DNA from: DATBMY01 sp036554605
GTDB lineage: Bacteria > Acidobacteriota > Blastocatellia > UBA7656
Assembly: GCA_036554605.1 (NCBI GenBank)
Contig: DATBMY010000129.1
Span: 1 to 7,991 of the forward strand
Direction of reading: 5' to 3'
Length of the DNA: 7,991 nt
The notes beneath the pieces were generated by a model that was not told where the DNA came from, did no database searches, and saw only the letters and a program-made list of their open reading frames with translations. Both the position numbers and the translations under genes were made by a program. Below, one piece after another: positions 5,188 to 7,991 of the stretch; positions within the stretch are counted from its first letter, which is position 1; every line of letters begins with the position of its first letter.

Positions 5188-5934
5188 ATGTATAAGATAA
5201 TAAAATCTACCAGCGCACATCTCGGCTTAGTCTTCGTATTCATTAGCATTGCCGTAGCCCCTGCCTCGCTCAAGGTATCCGGTCTCGGTTCAATCCTATC
5301 GGGAGCGGCCCAGACGTGGCGGCAAGTGGCGAATGTTTTCGGCGCAAATTACCAGCCCGTCGACGCGGTTGAATTATCAGCCCTCAACGGCGACAGCAAA
5401 CTCGCTCCCGCGGGAGAAGCGCAGTCCGCGTGCGAGCAGACTCTTATCGCGAGCTTGAACGAAAAGGACGATTCTCAGATTGATAATGACGTGGCGGCGC
5501 GACATTTTGAAACGACCGTTGCGGCCAAATCCGAGCCCGCGGGGTGCGATAAAGAGAATGGCAAGCCCGCCCGCATGAAGAAACGAGTCGAGTCTGTAGC
5601 GTTGCCCGCGTCTTTATTATCGGCGGCAAGCAATAAGGTGAAATCCTTCGAGCTTATTTCGACCGGTGAAGGTGGCGTGGTCGTCAAGGTAGTAGGCAAG
5701 CAGCTCGCCGAGCAAAAGGTCGAACTGAGGGAGACTCTGAAGGCAGTACAGATATTGAAATACGGCGACCTTGATTTTAAGCTCAAGCTGCCTGTCCTTA
5801 CAGCTCCGAAGGCAACGCCTTGCAAGCAGCGACCTGTGCCGACCCCCGAGCGGCGCGAAGCGCTGCGCTTGCGCGCCGCGGCAATGAGCCTCGCGGACGT
5901 GCCTGCCTGGGGACCGGAAAACAGCGAATTCTAG
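5188..5934 (+). CDS. unrecognised, probably exported or membrane-anchored protein
   Basis: This encodes 248 residues from the ATG at 5188 (256 from an in-frame ATG at 5164). I do not recognise the family. The N-terminus looks like a signal sequence or anchor: basic MYKIIK, then a hydrophobic stretch at about 11-28 (HLGLVFVFISIAVAPAS), with possible cleavage near APA at 24-26 or after SGA at 38-40. The body is hydrophilic and low-complexity in places, with three cysteines (C82, C120, C212), a basic patch (128-133), a short strand-rich piece (GEGGVVVKVVG, 160-170) and a Pro/Arg-rich C-terminal region (207-232). No catalytic motif is visible. It is preceded by a candidate ECF promoter like that of the PDZ gene and followed by a strong terminator, so it is a single-gene unit. 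Anti-sigma-factor-like or cell-envelope roles would fit such a context, but no sequence feature supports a specific one. Confidence 0.7.
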   Translation: MYKIIKSTSAHLGLVFVFISIAVAPASLKVSGLGSILSGAAQTWRQVANVFGANYQPVDAVELSALNGDSKLAPAGEAQSACEQTLIASLNEKDDSQIDNDVAARHFETTVAAKSEPAGCDKENGKPARMKKRVESVALPASLLSAASNKVKSFELISTGEGGVVVKVVGKQLAEQKVELRETLKAVQILKYGDLDFKLKLPVLTAPKATPCKQRPVPTPERREALRLRAAAMSLADVPAWGPENSEF

Positions 5935-5961
5935 TCCGCTTTCAAACTGCACTTGGCTGCT

Positions 5962-6009
5962 AATCGCGGCTCCCGGCTTCTTCGGAAGTATGGAGTCGCG
6001 ATTTTTTTT
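5962..6009 (+). terminator. strong compound intrinsic terminator
   Basis: AATCGCGGCTCC at 5962-5973 pairs with GGAGTCGCGATT at 5992-6003, giving twelve pairs with one G-T wobble. Inside the loop, CTTC at 5977-5980 pairs with GAAG at 5985-5988 around a TTCG tetraloop. A run of eight T spans 6002-6009. It lies 27 bases after the stop of the unknown exported protein gene and insulates the DUF1232 gene. Confidence 0.9.
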
Positions 6010-6043
6010 CTTACGTTCCATCGCCCCATTCCTTCTTGCGAGT

Positions 6044-6072
6044 TTGACGTAGAAAACGAGCCCACCTAAAAT
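6044..6072 (+). promoter_or_regulatory. sigma70-type promoter of the DUF1232 gene
   Basis: TTGACG at 6044-6049 (five of six consensus bases) and TAAAAT at 6067-6072 (five of six) are separated by exactly 17 bases. Transcription would begin near 6079. That leaves only about nine bases before the ATG at 6088 but 27 before the ATG at 6106, which supports the later start. Confidence 0.8.
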
Positions 6073-6095
6073 ACAGCGGAACCAAGAATGGGTTC

Positions 6096-6101
6096 GGGAG
6101 G
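6096..6101 (+). promoter_or_regulatory. ribosome-binding site favouring the start at 6106
   Basis: GGGAGG ends four bases before the ATG at 6106. The earlier ATG at 6088 has no Shine-Dalgarno match and would sit almost at the predicted mRNA 5' end. Confidence 0.7.
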
Positions 6102-6105
6102 TTCA

Positions 6106-6540
6106 ATGTCGGAACGCAAAAAGATGAAGACGCGCATGCGGGAGCTATTGCTGTTTGTTCCTAATTTCGTAAAGCTTGTGGTTGATCTGCTGCGCGACCC
6201 GCGCGTATCGCAGGCCGACAAGGCGATTCTTGCGGGCGTGATCATGTATGTCATTGTCCCGCTCGATATTATTCCCGATTTCATTCCGTTCATCGGCCAG
6301 ATAGACGATACATACTTGCTCGCCATATCGATATTGCGGCTGCTCAACCGGGCCGATCGTGAAGTGGTGCTGGAGCATTGGGACGGAAAGCAGAATATCA
6401 AAGAATTGATTTCGAACGTCGCCTCAGTCGCGGAATACTTCCTCCCGCGCAGGATGAAAAACGTGCTCAGGGGCCGCATAGAGCCTAAGGGCAGGTTGAC
6501 CGTAATAACCGACGAACCGTCGGCGAGCGAGCAAAGCTGA
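6106..6540 (+). CDS. DUF1232 (YkvA-like) membrane protein
   Basis: This encodes 144 residues from the ATG at 6106 (150 if started at 6088). The DUF1232 core is plain: a helix with DLLRDPRVSQADKAILAG (27-44), then a hydrophobic segment with PLDIIPDFIP (52-61) and GQIDD (64-68). The family is widespread in bacteria and plants and has no settled biochemical role; the hydrophobic core (about 41-80) suggests membrane association. The N-terminus is basic (SERKKMKTRMR). Residues 81-144 form a charged helical and then flexible tail ending SASEQS. The gene has its own sigma70-type promoter and follows a strong terminator, so it is likely transcribed alone. Its stop is 11 bases from the stop of the convergent mpl gene, with no terminator between them, so the two mRNAs probably overlap at their 3' ends. 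Confidence 0.88.
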   Translation: MSERKKMKTRMRELLLFVPNFVKLVVDLLRDPRVSQADKAILAGVIMYVIVPLDIIPDFIPFIGQIDDTYLLAISILRLLNRADREVVLEHWDGKQNIKELISNVASVAEYFLPRRMKNVLRGRIEPKGRLTVITDEPSASEQS

Positions 6541-6551
6541 TAGGAGAATTG

Positions 6552-7967
6552 TCAGCGCGCCATCTCGACTTCAGCCAGCCGGTTGAGCAACTTATCGTGC
6601 AGCCCGCCAAATGATCCATTCGACATAACAACGACAACGTCGCCCCGCCGCAACCTTGGCGCGAGCCGCTCTACAATAGCATCGGGTGTGGGAATAAATT
6701 CCGCTTCGAGTCCAGCGGCTTTAAGAGTCTCGACCATCTCGCCGGGAGATATGGCCGTATCCGCCGTGTAACGCTCTGGATGGAAGAGGTTCGCTATGAT
6801 CACCGTGTCGGCCTGTGCGAGCCCGTCGGTGAAAGGCTGCTGAAACGATTTTATCTGAGCGGTGTAAGAGCGGGGCTCGAATACAGCGACAATTCTTCGG
6901 TCGGGATACTTTGCGCGGGCGGCCGTAAGCGTTTCGCGCACAGCCGTAGGGTGATGCGCGAAGTCGTCTATGATGGTCACTCCGCCGACTTCGCCGCGGA
7001 CCTGCATGCGCCGCTTCACGCTCTCGAACGATTCCATAGCTTCGCCGACTCGCGCGCGGTCGAGTCCCAGCATCTCGCTTGCGGCAATAACGGCAAGACA
7101 GTTGCGGACATTAAATGATCCGGCGAGCGGAGTCCGGTATTTGCCGAATTCGCGCCCCGCGACCGTTACGGTGAAGGTTGTCATATCGGCCGCGAACGTG
7201 ATATCTGTCGCGCGCCAGCGAGCGCCTTCTTCGATGCCGAAGCTCTCGACGTGGCATAACGCCCGCGGAACCAGCTCGCGCACAACGGGCGAGTCCCAGC
7301 CCGCGATCAAATGGCCGCGAGTCGGGATCAGGTTGATCAGCCGGCTGAATGCGAATTTCACCGCCTCGATGTCGCGATAAATATCGGCATGGTCGTACTC
7401 GATATTATTCAAGATGACGGTATCGGGCAGGTAGTGCATGAATTTCGGCCCTTTATCAAAATAGGCCGTGTCGTATTCATCGCCCTCGATTACGAAATAG
7501 CGACCGCCGGTTACGCGAAATGAGGATCCGAAGTTCTCCGCCACCCCGCCTATGAGAAATGAAGGACCGGCACCGGCCTGCTCCATGGCCCATGCCATAA
7601 TCGAAGTTGTGGTTGTCTTGCCGTGCGTTCCGGCGACGACTATAGAGTGATGGCCCCTTATGAAATTCTCTTTGACGACCGCCGACATCGAAGTATAGAA
7701 GAGTTTTTCGTTAAGGACATATTCAAGCTCCGGGTTGCCGCGCGTGATGGCATTGCCGACAACGACGACATCAGGCCGGGCCGAGAGGTTTTCCGGTCGA
7801 TAGCCCTCGCTCACCGGGATACCAAGCCTTTTGAGTTCGAGCGACATGGGCGGATAAACCCCTTCGTCAGAGCCCGTGACCTTATGGCCTTGCCCGGCAA
7901 GCATGCCCGCGAGTGAGGCCATCGCCGTTCCGCAGATTCCTATAAGATGATAGTGCTTCTTATTCAA
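6552..7967 (-). CDS. mpl: UDP-N-acetylmuramate:L-Ala-gamma-D-Glu-meso-DAP ligase (Mpl)
   Basis: This 471-residue Mur ligase relative joins the recycled tripeptide L-Ala-D-Glu-meso-DAP to UDP-MurNAc using ATP, in the cytoplasm, and so reuses peptidoglycan breakdown products. The N-terminal nucleotide-sugar domain has HLIGICGTAMASLAG (7-21) and VYPPMS (37-42). The ATP P-loop is GTHGKTTTTS (113-122), with EGDEYDTAYFDK (161-172) and NNIEYDHADI (187-196) forming the metal and central-domain signatures. DDFAHHPTAV (334-343), FEPRSYT (363-369) and SNGSFGG (449-455) complete the set. EGDEYDT, VYPPMS and SNGSFGG favour Mpl over MurC. Length is close to the usual ~457. The start is TTG at 7967-7965 behind GGGGAGGAG; no ATG occurs before the first motif. 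The frame stays open to the window edge, so a start further upstream cannot be fully excluded. The gene runs convergently to the DUF1232 gene. Confidence 0.93.
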   Translation of the reverse strand: MNKKHYHLIGICGTAMASLAGMLAGQGHKVTGSDEGVYPPMSLELKRLGIPVSEGYRPENLSARPDVVVVGNAITRGNPELEYVLNEKLFYTSMSAVVKENFIRGHHSIVVAGTHGKTTTTSIMAWAMEQAGAGPSFLIGGVAENFGSSFRVTGGRYFVIEGDEYDTAYFDKGPKFMHYLPDTVILNNIEYDHADIYRDIEAVKFAFSRLINLIPTRGHLIAGWDSPVVRELVPRALCHVESFGIEEGARWRATDITFAADMTTFTVTVAGREFGKYRTPLAGSFNVRNCLAVIAASEMLGLDRARVGEAMESFESVKRRMQVRGEVGGVTIIDDFAHHPTAVRETLTAARAKYPDRRIVAVFEPRSYTAQIKSFQQPFTDGLAQADTVIIANLFHPERYTADTAISPGEMVETLKAAGLEAEFIPTPDAIVERLAPRLRRGDVVVVMSNGSFGGLHDKLLNRLAEVEMAR

Positions 7968-7969
7968 AT

Positions 7970-7978
7970 CTCCTCCCC
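7970..7978 (-). promoter_or_regulatory. strong ribosome-binding site supporting the TTG start of mpl
   Basis: On the minus strand GGGGAGGAG (7978-7970) lies just before the TTG at 7967-7965. The core GGAGG ends four bases before the start. The strong site offsets the weak start codon. Beyond it only about 13 bases remain in the window, so the promoter is not visible. Confidence 0.7.
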
Positions 7979-7991
7979 GGATTTTGTTAAT

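Noticed and set aside
5617..6021. 134-codon minus-strand frame opposite the unknown exported protein
   Set aside because: It was considered because the plus-strand gene is itself unrecognised. The plus frame has a signal sequence, a good ribosome site, a promoter and a terminator just after its stop, whereas the minus frame starts inside that terminator.
6780..7118. Plus-strand frames of 97-136 codons within mpl (6780-7118, 6970-7380, 7623-7916)
   Set aside because: All lie opposite unmistakable Mpl motifs and have no ribosome site or family resemblance.

Overview
The window is a gene-dense piece of a bacterial chromosome, estimated by eye at somewhat above 50% GC, with seven good-sized plus-strand genes, one small plus-strand gene and one minus-strand gene. 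I see no tRNA, rRNA, CRISPR array, insertion sequence, integrase or phage gene. Several features point to a Gram-negative-type cell: an Mpl muropeptide ligase that recognises meso-diaminopimelate peptides, an exported double-PDZ protein, and two candidate ECF (extracytoplasmic function) sigma promoters. The combination of a DUF4350 protein, a methyltransferase/FAD-reductase pair and an exported PDZ protein would suit Acidobacteriota (for example Blastocatellia). That placement is an inference, not something the sequence proves.

Layout. Positions 42-578 hold a small basic coiled-coil protein and a three-helix SemiSWEET/PQ-loop membrane protein. Positions 657-2542 hold a translationally coupled pair: a class I SAM methyltransferase and a geranylgeranyl-reductase-like FAD oxidoreductase. 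These look like tailoring enzymes for a lipid, quinone or polyketide, but no scaffold-making enzyme lies in the window. Positions 2650-3621 encode a secreted protein with two PDZ domains and no protease domain, closed by a clear terminator. Positions 3762-4949 encode a two-helix membrane protein of the DUF4350 family with its own candidate promoter. Positions 5188-5934 encode an unrecognised, probably exported protein, ended by a strong compound terminator. Positions 6106-6540 encode a DUF1232 (YkvA-like) membrane protein behind a good sigma70-type promoter. Convergent to it, 6552-7967 on the minus strand encodes Mpl, which starts at TTG.

Regulation is the most interesting part. The genes for the PDZ protein and the unrecognised exported protein are each preceded by GAACTTT-N13-CGT with identical spacing, which resembles an ECF sigma-factor promoter. 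If real, these two envelope proteins belong to one stress regulon, although a DUF4350 gene with an ordinary promoter lies between them. The PDZ leader can also form a small hairpin that competes with pairing to its near-perfect Shine-Dalgarno (SD) sequence, and the PDZ protein ends in a C-terminal Ser-Thr-Val that resembles a PDZ ligand.

Two starts differ from the longest reading frame: 5188 rather than 5164, and 6106 rather than 6088. Both choices rest on ribosome-binding sites, and the second also on promoter position. I see no clearly novel multi-gene system such as defence, mobile or CRISPR. The novelty is limited to the shared promoter motif, the unrecognised gene and the residue substitutions in the SemiSWEET-like protein.
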